DNA from: Leptospira selangorensis
GTDB taxonomy: Bacteria; Spirochaetota; Leptospiria; Leptospirales; Leptospiraceae
Reading direction: 5' to 3'
Length of the DNA stretch: 64,000 nucleotides
NCBI RefSeq assembly: GCF_004769405.1
Contig: NZ_RQES01000019.1
Coordinates: 496,001-560,000 of the forward strand
Shown: one piece after another, positions 26,389 to 36,173 of the stretch
Position numbering within the stretch: the first letter of the stretch is position 1
Layout of the letters: every line of letters begins with the position of its first letter
Program-made: the position numbers and the translations under genes
The notes under the pieces: generated by a model
The model's database searches: none
What the model saw: the letters and a program-made list of their open reading frames with translations, nothing else
Told to the model about the DNA's origin: nothing

Positions 26389-28328
26389 TCCAATACGCAG
26401 AACTAGCCTTCGATCTTCCTATCTTAGAAGACACATTCACCTATGAGGTACCTCCAGGCACCCAAGTCGGAATGAGGGTAGAAACAAAACTGAGAGGAAG
26501 AAAAGAAGAAGGAATCGTATTATCCTTACATCATAATGAACCAAGCTACGAAGTTCTACAAGTGGATCGGGTCATAGACAAAACTCCAGTTATTAACGAA
26601 GAGCAGATTGAGCTCGCGTATTGGGTAAAAGAACAATACCTTGCTTCTCTTGGAGAATGTATTCATAAGATGATCCCGTCCGGGAGAAGGCATTCTAAAG
26701 TAAAACTTAACGAGAATATCACTGCTTCCGAACCGTTTAAATTAAACGAAGAACAAGAAAGAGCTTACCAAAACATAAAATCGGATTTTGGAAAAGATTC
26801 TATCCATCTTCTATTCGGGATCACTGGAAGTGGAAAAACGGAAGTATATTTACATTTGATCCGTGATATTCTAGAAAACTCAAATAAAGGAGTTTTGTTA
26901 TTAGTTCCCGAGATCGGTCTTACCTATCATATTATACGCAAATTAGAAGCGGTCTTTCCTGGACAAATCGCATTATTACATTCCGCTTTGAAAGTTTCAG
27001 AAAGATTCAAAGCATATACGGACCTTCTACAAGGTAAAAAGAGAATTGCTGTAGGAACAAGATCTGCAGTATTCGCACCCATTACAAACTTAGGACTCGT
27101 CATCATAGACGAAGAGCATGACGGTTCCTTTAAAGAACATTCTACACCAAGATACCATGCAAGACAGGTTGCATTACAAAGATGCAGGCAGAATAAAGCA
27201 GTATTAGTCTTAGGATCAGCGACTCCTTCTTTAGAGGTGTATCATCTAGCAAAAACAGGAAAGATCGGACTACAAATACTTACCAAAAGACCCGGAACTG
27301 CTAAACCGCCTACGGTCCGCATCGAAGAAAACAAAAAAGACGCAAGGCTGATCGGTTCAGAACTTACATTTGCGATCAAGCAAAGATTGGATAAAAAGGA
27401 ACAAGTCATTCTACTTCTAAACAGAAGAGGATACAGCCCGCTTATCTATTCCGAAAAAGAAAAAAATTATATCCCATGCCCGAATTGTACATCTCATCTA
27501 TGTTATCATAAAAAAGGCACCGTTATCTGTCATCTCTGCGGATTTTCGGATTCTCTCCAAAGATTAGAATCTAAACTGGGAGAAAAACTGATAATGATGG
27601 GAACCGGCACACAAAAACTGGAAGAATTTCTTTTGGAAACTTTCCCAGGTGCAAAAGTAGAACGTTTAGACCAAGATTCTATCCAAGACAAAAGTGTTCT
27701 TACGGATGTGATCGGAAGATTGGTAGACGGAGAGATAGATATTCTCACCGGAACACAGATGATTTCCAAAGGTTTAGATGCAGCTCGAGTCACTCTAGTC
27801 GGAGTTTTGAATGCAGGTATCGGCCTAGGGCTTCCCGATTTCAGAGCAGGAGAAAGAGTATTTTCTCTTTTAACTCAAGTGGCAGGAAGAGCAGGGCGAT
27901 CAGATCTAGCCGGAGAAGTTTTGATCGAAACAAATACTGTAGATCATCCGATTATTCGAATGGCATTAGACCAAGACTATATTCGATTTTATGATTCAGA
28001 GATCAAAACGAGAGAAGAACTTTTTTATCCACCATTCTCTCGTTTAGTACGTATCCTATCCAGGTCCAAAGATGAAAGTCTTTCTCTCAAAACGATCGAA
28101 GAAGTTCATCAGGTTCTCAAAAAATATTTGCCTGAGCCAAACACTGTAGTTTTGGGTCCGGCTCCTTGTCCTTTTTATAAAATAGATGCGAATTTCAGAA
28201 ATCATATCCTGATCAAAACGACTGTGCAGAACAAATGGAGAGAGATCTTAAAAAAGGAGATCAGACCCCTTAAAATTTCTAAAAACGTTTACCTGGAATT
28301 GGATTTTGATCCATTGGATCTTGTCTGA
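26385..28328 (+). CDS. priA: Primosomal replication restart helicase PriA
   Basis: 647 residues starting with TTG. It has an N-terminal DNA-binding domain, then a superfamily-2 helicase core: Walker A GITGSGKTEVY, Walker B DEEHD, GSATPS motif III, and the zinc-binding Cys cluster CPNCTSHLCYHKKGTVICHLCGF. The C-terminal half has TQMISKGLDAARVTLVGVLNA and QVAGRAGRS. It re-loads the replisome at stalled forks. It is about 85 residues shorter than E. coli PriA, mostly at the N-terminus and in the zinc region, and only part of the zinc sites can be counted. It overlaps fmt by one base. Confidence 0.95.
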   Translation: MIQYAELAFDLPILEDTFTYEVPPGTQVGMRVETKLRGRKEEGIVLSLHHNEPSYEVLQVDRVIDKTPVINEEQIELAYWVKEQYLASLGECIHKMIPSGRRHSKVKLNENITASEPFKLNEEQERAYQNIKSDFGKDSIHLLFGITGSGKTEVYLHLIRDILENSNKGVLLLVPEIGLTYHIIRKLEAVFPGQIALLHSALKVSERFKAYTDLLQGKKRIAVGTRSAVFAPITNLGLVIIDEEHDGSFKEHSTPRYHARQVALQRCRQNKAVLVLGSATPSLEVYHLAKTGKIGLQILTKRPGTAKPPTVRIEENKKDARLIGSELTFAIKQRLDKKEQVILLLNRRGYSPLIYSEKEKNYIPCPNCTSHLCYHKKGTVICHLCGFSDSLQRLESKLGEKLIMMGTGTQKLEEFLLETFPGAKVERLDQDSIQDKSVLTDVIGRLVDGEIDILTGTQMISKGLDAARVTLVGVLNAGIGLGLPDFRAGERVFSLLTQVAGRAGRSDLAGEVLIETNTVDHPIIRMALDQDYIRFYDSEIKTREELFYPPFSRLVRILSRSKDESLSLKTIEEVHQVLKKYLPEPNTVVLGPAPCPFYKIDANFRNHILIKTTVQNKWREILKKEIRPLKISKNVYLELDFDPLDLV

Positions 28329-29272
28329 TGAAAATCGCATTTTTTGGAACCCCGGAACCTTCTGCCAAACTTCTGCAGGCGCTATTACAAGAGCCTGAGA
28401 TCCAAGTACAATTCGTAGTTACGAATCCGGATCGTCCTAAGGGAAGAAGTAAAACCCCAATCCCAAGTCCTGTGAAAGATATTGCACTCGCAGCAAATCT
28501 TCCCTTATTCCAATATGAATCCATAAAGAAGGAAAAAGAAGAAGCTCTTCAAAACTTATCCAAGTTCGATGTGGAACTGTACGTCGTATTTGCTTACGGT
28601 TCTATTCTGCCAAAAGAAATTTTCTCCCATCCTAAATTCGGTTCCATTAATCTGCACGGTTCTATTCTGCCCGATTTAAGAGGTGCTTCTCCAGTCCAAA
28701 CTTCTCTTTGGAAAGGTTATACTAGATCCGGGATCAGCATCCAATACCTGGGAGAAAAAATGGATGAAGGAGATATTATCCGTATCCAAGAAGTGGATGT
28801 GGATCTGGAAGATGATACCGGATCCCTTATGGAAAAGATCACCCAAGCAGGGATCCAAACTCTAATCCCACTTTTAAAAGGACCGAGAACTTCATCTTTC
28901 GAGGCTAGTCCTCAAGATCATTCCAAAGCAACTTATTGTACAAAAATCCAGGCAGAAGATAGAATCCTGGATCTAAAACTTTCCGCGATCGAAGTACATA
29001 ATCGAATTCGTGCTTTAAGTCCGGATCTGGGCGGATATTGCAGTTTCAGAGGCAAACGTTTAGTTTTATGGAAAACAAGGCCTGTAGATTTTTCCGAAGG
29101 ACCGACGGAGCCAGGCAAATTGAAACGAATGGACAAAAAGGCCCTTCTTTTACAGTGTGGAGATGGCCGTTTCTTAGAAATCCTTTCCGTTCAACCGGAA
29201 AATAAAAACAGAATGACTGTGGCAGATTTCATGAACGGTTTCCGTATTTCGGACGAGGATCGTTTCGAGTGA
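28328..29272 (+). CDS. fmt: Methionyl-tRNA formyltransferase
   Basis: 314 residues, typical length. KIAFFGTPEPSAKLLQAL opens the domain, the catalytic block is INLHGSILPDLRGASPVQTSL with an Asn-His-Asp style set, and the C-terminal OB-like part begins near residue 205 (ILDLKLSAIEVHNRIRAL). It formylates Met-tRNA(fMet) for initiation. The ATG overlaps the priA stop codon; the next gene overlaps by 4 bp. Confidence 0.96.
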   Translation: MKIAFFGTPEPSAKLLQALLQEPEIQVQFVVTNPDRPKGRSKTPIPSPVKDIALAANLPLFQYESIKKEKEEALQNLSKFDVELYVVFAYGSILPKEIFSHPKFGSINLHGSILPDLRGASPVQTSLWKGYTRSGISIQYLGEKMDEGDIIRIQEVDVDLEDDTGSLMEKITQAGIQTLIPLLKGPRTSSFEASPQDHSKATYCTKIQAEDRILDLKLSAIEVHNRIRALSPDLGGYCSFRGKRLVLWKTRPVDFSEGPTEPGKLKRMDKKALLLQCGDGRFLEILSVQPENKNRMTVADFMNGFRISDEDRFE

Positions 29273-30273
29273 CCAAGGAAGAACTCCGCTCTAAATATCT
29301 CCCTATCGGGGGTTACTTTTTTTTCATCGCATTCGGCTTAGTAGTCTTCTTCATAGCCGCCTTCTTAGTTGTATTCGTTCGTACGAAAAGCTCCACAATG
29401 GTAGTGATGCCTGATGTGGTAGGCAAACCGTACAACGAAGTCCATAACGAGTTAATGCGTCTCCAGTTGAAAGTCAGATTGGAATCCAAACGTTATCCTG
29501 ACAAAACAGATGGAATTATTATCTACCAATCCATTCGCCCAGGAAGAGAAGTGGAAGCCGGTTCCAAAGTTTCTCTTACTGTCAATATCGGTTTAGACCG
29601 AATCGATATGCCTAACCTAAAAGGGCAAAGTTTAGTCTCCGCTAAAAACTCCATGGAAAAAGTTCTCTCAGGAGAGACTTACGTTTCATTAACTCTTGGT
29701 GGGATCACCTATGTTGAAGTGAAAGAAGGAGAACAACCTGACACTGTAGTGGATCAAATCCCGGAAGCCGGTAAAAATATCACTGCTGGCGAAAAAGTAT
29801 TCTTACTGGTTACTAAACCTTCTACCAAGAAAAAAGAAGGGGAGCCTCAAGCCGGATTAGATTTCAAACCGGGTGATTCTTACGCGTTCGCTCAAAGAGC
29901 ATTGGTAAGAGCAAAAATTTCCTCCAAAGCGGAAGTGGTGATCACCAAATTTCGTCCTGATAACGGAAAAATCGAATCCGTCCAAAAAGTTGGAAACGAA
30001 TACAAGTTTAAGGTATTTTATTTCGAGCCGGAAGATAGGGTAGAAAGCGGATACGAAAGTTTCGTATATGAGGCTCCTGAAAACGGAACGTATTCATTAA
30101 TCGTAAAAGATCAAAACGACGAAACAAAACAAATGGAAATCAGCTCTCCCACAACTTACCAAGAGGGAGAAAAAATCCAGACCGTCTTTTATAGAACAGG
30201 AGACGTGACACTGGTTCTTTTGGACGAGAAAGGTTCGAAAGTAAAATCCAAAGACTACGAGAACGAATTTTGA
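29269..30273 (+). CDS. Membrane-anchored PASTA-domain protein
   Basis: 334 residues, GTG start. One membrane segment (about residues 14-38, [23 protein letters not shown]) is followed by two PASTA domains: [19 protein letters not shown] to SLTVNIG, and [18 protein letters not shown] to VFLLVTKP, joined to a third, less clear beta domain (about residues 205-330). PASTA repeats bind peptidoglycan or muropeptides in Ser/Thr kinases and PBPs, but no kinase or transpeptidase domain is present here. The position between fmt and rpe with 4-bp overlaps at both ends looks like a firm operon. In Leptospira and other bacteria it is probably an envelope sensor or scaffold, as inference. Confidence 0.9.
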   Translation: MTKEELRSKYLPIGGYFFFIAFGLVVFFIAAFLVVFVRTKSSTMVVMPDVVGKPYNEVHNELMRLQLKVRLESKRYPDKTDGIIIYQSIRPGREVEAGSKVSLTVNIGLDRIDMPNLKGQSLVSAKNSMEKVLSGETYVSLTLGGITYVEVKEGEQPDTVVDQIPEAGKNITAGEKVFLLVTKPSTKKKEGEPQAGLDFKPGDSYAFAQRALVRAKISSKAEVVITKFRPDNGKIESVQKVGNEYKFKVFYFEPEDRVESGYESFVYEAPENGTYSLIVKDQNDETKQMEISSPTTYQEGEKIQTVFYRTGDVTLVLLDEKGSKVKSKDYENEF

Positions 30274-30914
30274 AAATCTCCGCTTCTATTTTAGCCACCC
30301 AACTTACAGCACTTGCAAATACGGTTCCTAATTTTAAAAAGGAAGGAATCGACCTAGTCCATATGGACGTGATGGACGGAAACTTTGTGCCTCAGATCAG
30401 CTTCGGAGAAGCGGTCAATAAAGAGATCAAGGCAATGACCCAGATCCCTTTGGATGTTCACTTAATGGTGGAAAAACCCGAGGATCATGTTCCGAAATAC
30501 TATGAACTAAATCCTTACTGCATTACTTTCCATGCGGAAACTACTCGCTTCCCAATTCGTTTAGCTCAGGAAATAAAGAAGAATGGACCGAAAGTGGGAG
30601 TTTCTTTGAACCCCGGGACTCCAGTTTCTGCATTAGAAACACTTCTACCTTATATTGATTTAGTACTCATAATGACCGTCGAGCCTGGATTCTACGGGCA
30701 GAAATTCGTGGATGGGGGAATGGACAAGATCAGAAAAGTCAAGTCACTCATCTCCAATTACCCGATTGAGCTGGAAGTAGATGGGGGAGTCAATGATACA
30801 AATATCAAAGAACTCTCTCAAGCCGGCGTGGATATCTGTGTGGTTGGTGCCGGTTTATTCAAATCGGGAGACCCAAGCGAGAATGGGATCCGCTTAAAAG
30901 GCCTAGCAAAGTAA
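30270..30914 (+). CDS. rpe: Ribulose-phosphate 3-epimerase
   Basis: 214 residues, TIM barrel, TTG start overlapping the PASTA gene. Motifs are [37 protein letters not shown] and ELEVDGGVN; the metal ligands His and Asp are in these. It interconverts ribulose-5-P and xylulose-5-P in the pentose phosphate pathway. It is the last gene of the run that starts at rfaE1. Confidence 0.96.
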   Translation: MKISASILATQLTALANTVPNFKKEGIDLVHMDVMDGNFVPQISFGEAVNKEIKAMTQIPLDVHLMVEKPEDHVPKYYELNPYCITFHAETTRFPIRLAQEIKKNGPKVGVSLNPGTPVSALETLLPYIDLVLIMTVEPGFYGQKFVDGGMDKIRKVKSLISNYPIELEVDGGVNDTNIKELSQAGVDICVVGAGLFKSGDPSENGIRLKGLAK

Positions 30915-30929
30915 GTCTTTTATTAAATA

Positions 30930-30957
30930 TTGACAGCCGGGCTTTCCGGGAAATTAT
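30930..30957 (+). promoter_or_regulatory. Candidate promoter of the rpsP-rplS translation operon
   Basis: A perfect TTGACA (30930-30935) is followed after 16 bp by AATTAT (30952-30957), 4 of 6 bases of the -10 consensus. It precedes rpsP by about 60 bp and is the only obvious promoter in the 100-bp gap after rpe. It gives a leader of about 50 nt. Confidence 0.5.
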
Positions 30958-31015
30958 GGCGTATTAGGCAAACCTATGCGGTGAGCCATCCTTATTTATT
31001 CGAAGGAATTTTACT

Positions 31016-31282
31016 TTGGTTAAGATCAGACTACAAAGAACCGGAGCCAAAAACAACCCTCACTACCGGGTCGTGGCTGCAGATGCCCGTTCCCCTAGAG
31101 ACGGTAAATTTATCGATATCCTCGGACACTATCACCCAGCAGAAGTGAAAAGCCAAACAGTCCTGGATAAAGACAAAATTTTAGGCTGGCTCAGCAAAGG
31201 TGCTCAACCTACCGGAACCGTTCTGAACCTCATTAAACACGAGGGGATTTGGGCGGAATATAAACAATCTCTGAAGAAGTAA
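31016..31282 (+). CDS. rpsP: 30S ribosomal protein S16
   Basis: 88 residues, TTG start with AAGGAA 8 bp upstream. The sequence [40 protein letters not shown] is a textbook S16. It is the first gene of the conserved rpsP-khpA-rimM-trmD-rplS operon and its stop codon shares a base with the khpA start. Confidence 0.98.
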   Translation: MVKIRLQRTGAKNNPHYRVVAADARSPRDGKFIDILGHYHPAEVKSQTVLDKDKILGWLSKGAQPTGTVLNLIKHEGIWAEYKQSLKK

Positions 31283-31512
31283 TGGAAGAGCTGATCCGCT
31301 ATATCGTTACTTCTCTAGTAGATCATCCGGAGGAGATTTCCGTAAAGGAAATCGAGGGCGACGAACAAACCGTCCTAGAACTCCGGGTTTCCCCGAAGGA
31401 TGTGGGGAAAGTGATCGGCAAGAATGGTAGGATCGCAAAGTCCTTAAGAGCGATCTTAACCGCAGCCTCCATCAAAGCCGGAAAAAATTTCTCCTTAGAA
31501 ATTATTGACTGA
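31282..31512 (+). CDS. khpA: KH-domain RNA-binding protein KhpA
   Basis: 76 residues, a single KH domain with the GxxG loop in [16 protein letters not shown]. KhpA, often with KhpB, binds RNA and affects cell division and sRNA function in Gram-positives. The position between rpsP and rimM is the classic one, and it overlaps rimM by 8 bp. Confidence 0.93.
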   Translation: MEELIRYIVTSLVDHPEEISVKEIEGDEQTVLELRVSPKDVGKVIGKNGRIAKSLRAILTAASIKAGKNFSLEIID

Positions 31513-32023
31513 GACTCGAATCCTAACCGGACATTTAGGAAAACCCTTCGGACTGAAGGGTTTAGTCCGACTGGTTGCAGAGGATAGTTCAGTTCCGGAA
31601 CTCAAATTTCCCCTCCAAGCTATTTTAGAATTCTCCTCAAGAGAACCTGTTCCCGTAAAAATCCTTAAATCCACTATACAATCCGGAAAGATACTTTTAC
31701 AGTTAGAAGGTATCAATTCTCCGGAAGAAGCTTCTTCCTTAACCGGTGGAAAACTCTATATAGATCGTTCTCATTTTCCAAAATCCAAAAACGAAGAATA
31801 TTATCTATTCGAACTAAAAGGTCTGAAAGCTATCTCAGAAGATGGAAAAGAGCTTGGTTGGGAATTGGTAGACATTCTAGAAAATCCGGCACATTCTATC
31901 CTGGTCTTTCAAACACAAGATTCGGAGATCTTAATTCCTTATGTGGAAAAACATGTAGGAAAAGTACTCTTAGAAGAGGGAAAGATCGTTGTCATAAGTC
32001 CTGAGGATTGGAATGAAATTTAA
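31505..32023 (+). CDS. rimM: 16S rRNA processing protein RimM
   Basis: 172 residues, TTG start. The RimM N-domain begins [21 protein letters not shown], and the PRC-barrel C-domain contains [20 protein letters not shown] and [13 protein letters not shown]. It helps assemble the 30S head near S19. It overlaps khpA by 8 bp and trmD by 11 bp. Confidence 0.95.
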   Translation: MTETRILTGHLGKPFGLKGLVRLVAEDSSVPELKFPLQAILEFSSREPVPVKILKSTIQSGKILLQLEGINSPEEASSLTGGKLYIDRSHFPKSKNEEYYLFELKGLKAISEDGKELGWELVDILENPAHSILVFQTQDSEILIPYVEKHVGKVLLEEGKIVVISPEDWNEI

Positions 32024-32681
32024 TTTTATTACCTTATTCCCCACAAAAGTCCAGGCGTATTTTTCAGAAGGACTACAGGAGAAGGCAATCCAGAAGGGAG
32101 TATTCTCCGTTAATATAGTACATCTTAGAGACTTCTCCAATAATAAACATCTAAAAGTAGACGACACTCCATATGGTGGAGGTCCAGGTATGCTTTTAAA
32201 AGTAGAGCCGATCGACCTGGCCTTAAAGTCCTTGGGAGAAGATAGAGGACTAGTAATTCTTACAACTCCTTCCGGAATTCCATTCGATCAGAACGTTGCT
32301 GAGAAACTTTCCAAGCTTCAAAAACCAATCACTCTTATATCAGGATATTATGAAGGAGTGGATCACAGGGTAACAGAGCATCTTGTTGACATAGAACTGT
32401 CCCTTGGAAATTATGTAATTTCAGCCGGAGATTTGGCTAGCCTCTGTATTACAGATGCTGTGTCCAGGCTTTTGCCCGGCTTTTTAGGCGACCGAGAGAG
32501 CCTGGAAGAAGAATCTCATAACGAAAGGGATGTTTTAGAATATCCACAATATACGAAACCTTCCGAATACAATGGCTGGAAGGTTCCTGAAATTCTCTTG
32601 GGCGGAAACCACGCGGCGATCGAATCTTGGCGCAATGCCAATCGAAAGAAAGTCGACCCTGATATTACGAGGAATTTATGA
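32013..32681 (+). CDS. trmD: tRNA (guanine-N1)-methyltransferase TrmD
   Basis: 222 residues, a SPOUT methyltransferase that makes m1G37. [46 protein letters not shown] and [15 protein letters not shown] (deep trefoil knot for AdoMet) are visible, and the HPQYTKP-like tRNA site is [18 protein letters not shown]. Slightly shorter than E. coli TrmD (255) at the C-terminus. It overlaps rplS by 4 bp. Confidence 0.97.
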   Translation: MKFNFITLFPTKVQAYFSEGLQEKAIQKGVFSVNIVHLRDFSNNKHLKVDDTPYGGGPGMLLKVEPIDLALKSLGEDRGLVILTTPSGIPFDQNVAEKLSKLQKPITLISGYYEGVDHRVTEHLVDIELSLGNYVISAGDLASLCITDAVSRLLPGFLGDRESLEEESHNERDVLEYPQYTKPSEYNGWKVPEILLGGNHAAIESWRNANRKKVDPDITRNL

Positions 32682-33109
32682 AAGAACTTTTAAAAGGCGG
32701 ACTTCCTACAGAAGCAAATCGTACCCTGAACTTCAATGTTGGGGATACTGTAAAGGTCCATTATAAAATCCAAGAATCCGGTAAGGAAAGGGTCCAGGTT
32801 TACGAAGGAGTTGTGATCTCCATCTCTAACGGCGGAAACGGAAAATCATTCACAGTTCGTAGGATCTCTTACGATGTAGGTGTTGAGAGAGTATTCCCGC
32901 TTTATTCTCCTCGTATCGCTAAAATTGAACTAGTACGTAAAGGTAAGGTTCGTCGTTCTAAACTATTCTTCTTAAGAGAACGTTCCGGAAAATCTGCTCG
33001 TATTCGCGAGTTGAAAGGCGGAAAAATTCTGGTTGCAGAAGACAGAAAACGCCAAACAGCAGAAGAAGCAAAAGCTGCTGCTCCTGCTGAAACCACTGCT
33101 GCGGAATAA
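32678..33109 (+). CDS. rplS: 50S ribosomal protein L19 with C-terminal Ala/Glu tail
   Basis: 143 residues. The L19 core ([53 protein letters not shown]) is normal. The core is followed by a low-complexity Ala/Glu/Lys tail (residues about 119-143, [14 protein letters not shown]) that makes it about 25 residues longer than E. coli L19 (115). L19 sits at the 30S/50S interface. It ends the operon; a terminator lies 14 bp after its stop. Confidence 0.96.
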   Translation: MKELLKGGLPTEANRTLNFNVGDTVKVHYKIQESGKERVQVYEGVVISISNGGNGKSFTVRRISYDVGVERVFPLYSPRIAKIELVRKGKVRRSKLFFLRERSGKSARIRELKGGKILVAEDRKRQTAEEAKAAAPAETTAAE

Positions 33110-33122
33110 AAACCATCTTTAG

Positions 33123-33165
33123 TTGCGGCAGACTTCTCTGCCGCAATCTCTTCCTTCTTCTTTTT
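33123..33165 (+). terminator. Intrinsic terminator after rplS
   Basis: TTGCGGCAGA (33123-33132) and TCTGCCGCAA (33137-33146) form a perfect 10-bp stem with a CTTC loop, followed by a T/C-rich tract (TCTCTTCCTTCTTCTTTTT). It ends the ribosomal operon, but rnhB begins only 20 bp later, so some read-through probably supplies rnhB or it has a weak promoter inside. Confidence 0.85.
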
Positions 33166-33184
33166 ACTTTCCCCCTTAAAACCG

Positions 33185-33877
33185 ATGCCTCTCGCAAATT
33201 TCGAACCCGAAGAATTGAAATTTTTTTCGGAGTTTCTTCCTTGCGGAATAGATGAAGCTGGCAGAGGTCCTTATGCTGGCCCTTTATCCGTAGGAATGGT
33301 TTCCTTCACGCCGGATATTTTGGAAAAAATCTATGCGGGTCAGATCCTAAAAGGGTTAAACGATTCTAAAAAACTCACAGAGTCTAAACGTGAGTCTTTG
33401 TTCCAAGAAATCCAAGAAACCGCCCACAAAATTGCACACGCATTCTTATCTCATACCTATATAGATCGTTACGGGATCAACAGAGCAGTATTAGAAGGTA
33501 TACTGAAATGTTATAGAAAGGCCTCCCAAGCTCCGATAGAAAGTACCGGAAGAAAACTTCTGCTCTTAATAGACGGAAACTATAATTTTTCCAAATACAA
33601 GGAATCGGAAGAGGTAAAACGCCAGTCTTACTATTATAAAAAAGGGGATTCCAGGATCGCAAGTATCGCGGCCGCATCCATTATCGCAAAAGTAAAACGG
33701 GATCGTTTTATGAAGGCGATCTCTTCCAAGTTTCCAGGTTATGGATTCGAGGGGCATAAAGGGTACGGAAGCGCGGGACATGAGGAAGCAATCCGGAATC
33801 TGGGACTGGCAAGAATCCACAGAAGATCTTTTACTAAAAAATTCCATGTTTCCGATCCCTCCTCCCAATCCGATTGA
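33185..33877 (+). CDS. rnhB: Ribonuclease HII
   Basis: 230 residues. Catalytic residues are in [14 protein letters not shown] (Asp-Glu) and in LLIDGNYNF plus [10 protein letters not shown]. It cuts RNA in RNA:DNA hybrids and removes embedded ribonucleotides. Its 3' end overlaps the next gene by 32 bp if that gene starts at 33846. rplS-rnhB adjacency is common in bacteria. Confidence 0.95.
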   Translation: MPLANFEPEELKFFSEFLPCGIDEAGRGPYAGPLSVGMVSFTPDILEKIYAGQILKGLNDSKKLTESKRESLFQEIQETAHKIAHAFLSHTYIDRYGINRAVLEGILKCYRKASQAPIESTGRKLLLLIDGNYNFSKYKESEEVKRQSYYYKKGDSRIASIAAASIIAKVKRDRFMKAISSKFPGYGFEGHKGYGSAGHEEAIRNLGLARIHRRSFTKKFHVSDPSSQSD

Positions 33878-34652
33878 CAAAAACCAAAATCCTCAGGTCC
33901 GAAAAACGGACAGAGTCCCGGAATCCCATCAAATCTCATTCATAGTCGGATCTTCTACCAAATTACAAAATCCGGAATTATTCGAAGGTGAATCCAAAGA
34001 GGCTCCATTTTTTAGGGTTTGGGTGAAAGAAGGTACCAAAGACGGAAAGGCAAAACTTGTCTGGAAAGGTGAAACATTAGAAGCCGAAACTAAAACAAGT
34101 CTTCTAACCGGAGAACAATTACTTTTATCCCGAACCTTATCCGGTAGTAACTCCGAATGGAAAATACAGGAAAGGAAACTAACGTTAGAAACGGATGATT
34201 CCAAAATATTTTCTCCTTTGGAAAAAGGACTCACAGGAGTTTTGGAGAAGGTACTACATAAAGAAGAAGGTCCCATTTCAGAAGACAGCATTTTGGCCTT
34301 CCTCAAAAGCTATTTTCCTCATTTCGAATGGAAATCGGAGACTCCTTATTTCGAGTGGGAATGGGAAGGAGGAAATGCAGAAGGGTATTTGGGTGGAACC
34401 GATCCGGGTCGTATATTTGTGCTCTTTATGGAGACCAAGGAAGACGGTCCGAGTCTCTACAGGTTTCACTGGAAAAAAGAAGATGCATCGGACCTGGTTC
34501 TAACCGCTATTTATACTAGTTCTAAATTGTACTTGCATATAGGTCGGAATCGTAAAAAATTTATGCAGTTCTTGGAAGAATCGGGAGTTAGATTCCAGGA
34601 ACTCAGGATACAATATAAGCCCTCTTTACAGAGAAGGGAATGGACTGCGTGA
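33846..34652 (+). CDS. Unknown protein in the ylqG position between rnhB and the FlhB-like gene
   Basis: 268 residues from the ATG at 33846, preferred over an upstream in-frame start at 33741 because the latter would overlap rnhB by 137 bp and lacks signal. It begins with a Pro-rich segment ([10 protein letters not shown]) and is hydrophilic. A C-terminal part has an [15 protein letters not shown] segment. There is no signal peptide and no recognised domain. It lies exactly where Bacillus subtilis keeps ylqG (rnhB-ylqG-ylqH), and the next gene is the ylqH counterpart, so it may be a distant YlqG-like protein; sequence similarity could not be tested. The 3' end overlaps the next start (GTGA). 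Confidence 0.55.
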   Translation: MFPIPPPNPIDKNQNPQVRKTDRVPESHQISFIVGSSTKLQNPELFEGESKEAPFFRVWVKEGTKDGKAKLVWKGETLEAETKTSLLTGEQLLLSRTLSGSNSEWKIQERKLTLETDDSKIFSPLEKGLTGVLEKVLHKEEGPISEDSILAFLKSYFPHFEWKSETPYFEWEWEGGNAEGYLGGTDPGRIFVLFMETKEDGPSLYRFHWKKEDASDLVLTAIYTSSKLYLHIGRNRKKFMQFLEESGVRFQELRIQYKPSLQRREWTA

Positions 34653-34903
34653 AATTCGGAATCGCCCTAAAATTTACACCGAACGAAAATAAAGGCCCAA
34701 AAATCCTAGCCACTGGACAAGGTCTATTAGGTGAAAAGATCAAGGGTGTGGCTAAGAGACACGGAGTTCCTATAGTGGAGGATGCTCCTTTGGCCGAGGC
34801 ACTTTCTCCGATACCGGTAGGACAAGAAATTCCGGAAAATTTATACAGAGCGGTTGCGGGTGTTTTTGCTTTCGTACTCAGCCAAAAAGCGGAAGCAAAT
34901 TAA
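34649..34903 (+). CDS. FlhB C-terminal-domain-like protein (FhlB/YlqH)
   Basis: 84 residues from the GTG at 34649. This start is preferred to an ATG at 34640 because GAGAAGGG (34631-34638) sits at the right distance and the GTGA overlap with the upstream gene is typical. The sequence [47 protein letters not shown] and [18 protein letters not shown] is the cytoplasmic domain of FlhB/YscU-type export-switch proteins without the NPTH cleavage site or membrane part. Such stand-alone proteins can partly replace the FlhB C-terminal domain. Its role in endoflagellar export here is inferred. Confidence 0.85.
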   Translation: MKFGIALKFTPNENKGPKILATGQGLLGEKIKGVAKRHGVPIVEDAPLAEALSPIPVGQEIPENLYRAVAGVFAFVLSQKAEAN

Positions 34904-34917
34904 GGGAATTTGAAAAA

Positions 34918-36102
34918 ATGAAAAAATTGAACGTGTCCGAATTGAAGCCGGGTATGAGATTTACAAAGCCCGTTTATCTGGACAAAGAAAATCTGTTCAT
35001 CACTTCCAATACTCCGATCACTGATTCGGATCTGGAACGTTTGAAAAGATTCGGGATCACCGAAGTATTAACCCATGGTGATATCCTAGTCATAGATGTG
35101 GATCCTGAAAGATTGGAGACCCAGTTAGAGGATTTTATCATCTCCACGATCGTAGACGAAGACCTTCTTCCTTTGAAAGGGATCTACGATAACCTGAATC
35201 GCATTAAGGTACAATTTTCTAATCTATACAAAAATACTTTCGCATTAGTCCAAGACGTTTATAGAAAAGTTGCAGACGATAAGGTATTTGATTTTGGCCC
35301 GGTAAGAGAACAAGGAGAAGCGCTATCCGACTTCGTAAGGACCCATAATAATCTTTCTTATCTAATCCTTGGGATGAATAACCCTGGATATTATCTATAT
35401 AACCAGATCACTACTTCCACATTCTATGCTTTGATCATAGGAAAACTTTTAGACTTCTCCCGTCCTAAAATGGTAGACCTTGCAATCTCTTGTTTGGTGG
35501 CAGATGTGGGAATGACAAAGGTTCCTGCAACCATCTCCGAAAAAACGGACCAACTCACCGACGAAGAATACAAATCCATCCTAAAACATACGATCATAGG
35601 TTATCAGGTCCTGACCCAAAGAATCAAAATTAAGAACAGTTTGGCAGTCGTTGCTCTACAACACCATGAACGTTTTGATGGAAAAGGTTATCCTCAGAAG
35701 ATCGCAGCAACCGCAATCGAAGAGAATGCTAGGATTTACGCAATTGCGGATAATTTTTCGGCCCTAATTACAAACAGACCTCATAGACAAAGAGTACTTC
35801 CTCACGAGGCTATCAAATCTATGATCAGTATGGATGTGGGTAAGTTTGACTTAAAGATTGTGCGCACATTCTTGAATCAGGTTTCCTTATACCCGGTGGG
35901 TTCTTGTGTGGAACTTTCAGATAAAAGAGTTGGGATCGTTCTGGCGGCAAACGCAGACAAACCTTTAAGGCCTTCTATCCGTATCATAAAAGATGAATAT
36001 GGAACCTTCGTAAGAAATCTGGTCTTAGTGGATCTTGTAAAAGAAAATCATCTGTTTATCGTAAAGGCACTCGATCTTCAGGAAGCTACCGCAAACTCTT
36101 AA
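34918..36102 (+). CDS. HD-GYP-family protein with degenerate HD site
   Basis: 394 residues. Residues 1-55 form a DUF3391-like N-terminal domain ([29 protein letters not shown]), followed by an HD-GYP region and a C-terminal beta domain (about 340-380). The GYP part is kept as [11 protein letters not shown] (His249-Pro258). The HD signature is changed: where LHDIGK is expected the protein has VADVGM (Ala195-Asp196), and the first conserved His is not present in the preceding helix. With metal ligands missing, it probably binds c-di-GMP or acts as a scaffold and is not a phosphodiesterase. It follows the FlhB-like gene by 14 bp. Confidence 0.85.
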   Translation: MKKLNVSELKPGMRFTKPVYLDKENLFITSNTPITDSDLERLKRFGITEVLTHGDILVIDVDPERLETQLEDFIISTIVDEDLLPLKGIYDNLNRIKVQFSNLYKNTFALVQDVYRKVADDKVFDFGPVREQGEALSDFVRTHNNLSYLILGMNNPGYYLYNQITTSTFYALIIGKLLDFSRPKMVDLAISCLVADVGMTKVPATISEKTDQLTDEEYKSILKHTIIGYQVLTQRIKIKNSLAVVALQHHERFDGKGYPQKIAATAIEENARIYAIADNFSALITNRPHRQRVLPHEAIKSMISMDVGKFDLKIVRTFLNQVSLYPVGSCVELSDKRVGIVLAANADKPLRPSIRIIKDEYGTFVRNLVLVDLVKENHLFIVKALDLQEATANS

Positions 36103-36105
36103 TTT

Positions 36106-36137
36106 TTTTTTGGATCTATACTTTTAGATCCAAAAAA
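36106..36137. repeat. 13-bp perfect inverted repeat (T-run/A-run hairpin)
   Basis: TTTTTTGGATCTA (36106-36118) and TAGATCCAAAAAA (36125-36137) are perfect inverted copies with a six-base loop. It lies right after the stop codon of the HD-GYP gene. The stem has T before and A after, so it is not a normal terminator in either direction, but as mRNA it would form a stable hairpin before yraN. Confidence 0.6.
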
Positions 36138-36173
36138 TATTCTCCATTCTTCTTTTCCAAAACAGGTCTCTTC

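Noticed and set aside
30930..31148. Open frame overlapping the rpsP start
   Set aside because: It overlaps S16 in another frame, carries the promoter, and looks like no protein.
33741..33845. Upstream extension of the unknown gene after rnhB
   Set aside because: It would overlap rnhB by 137 bp in another frame; the ATG at 33846 is a more likely start.
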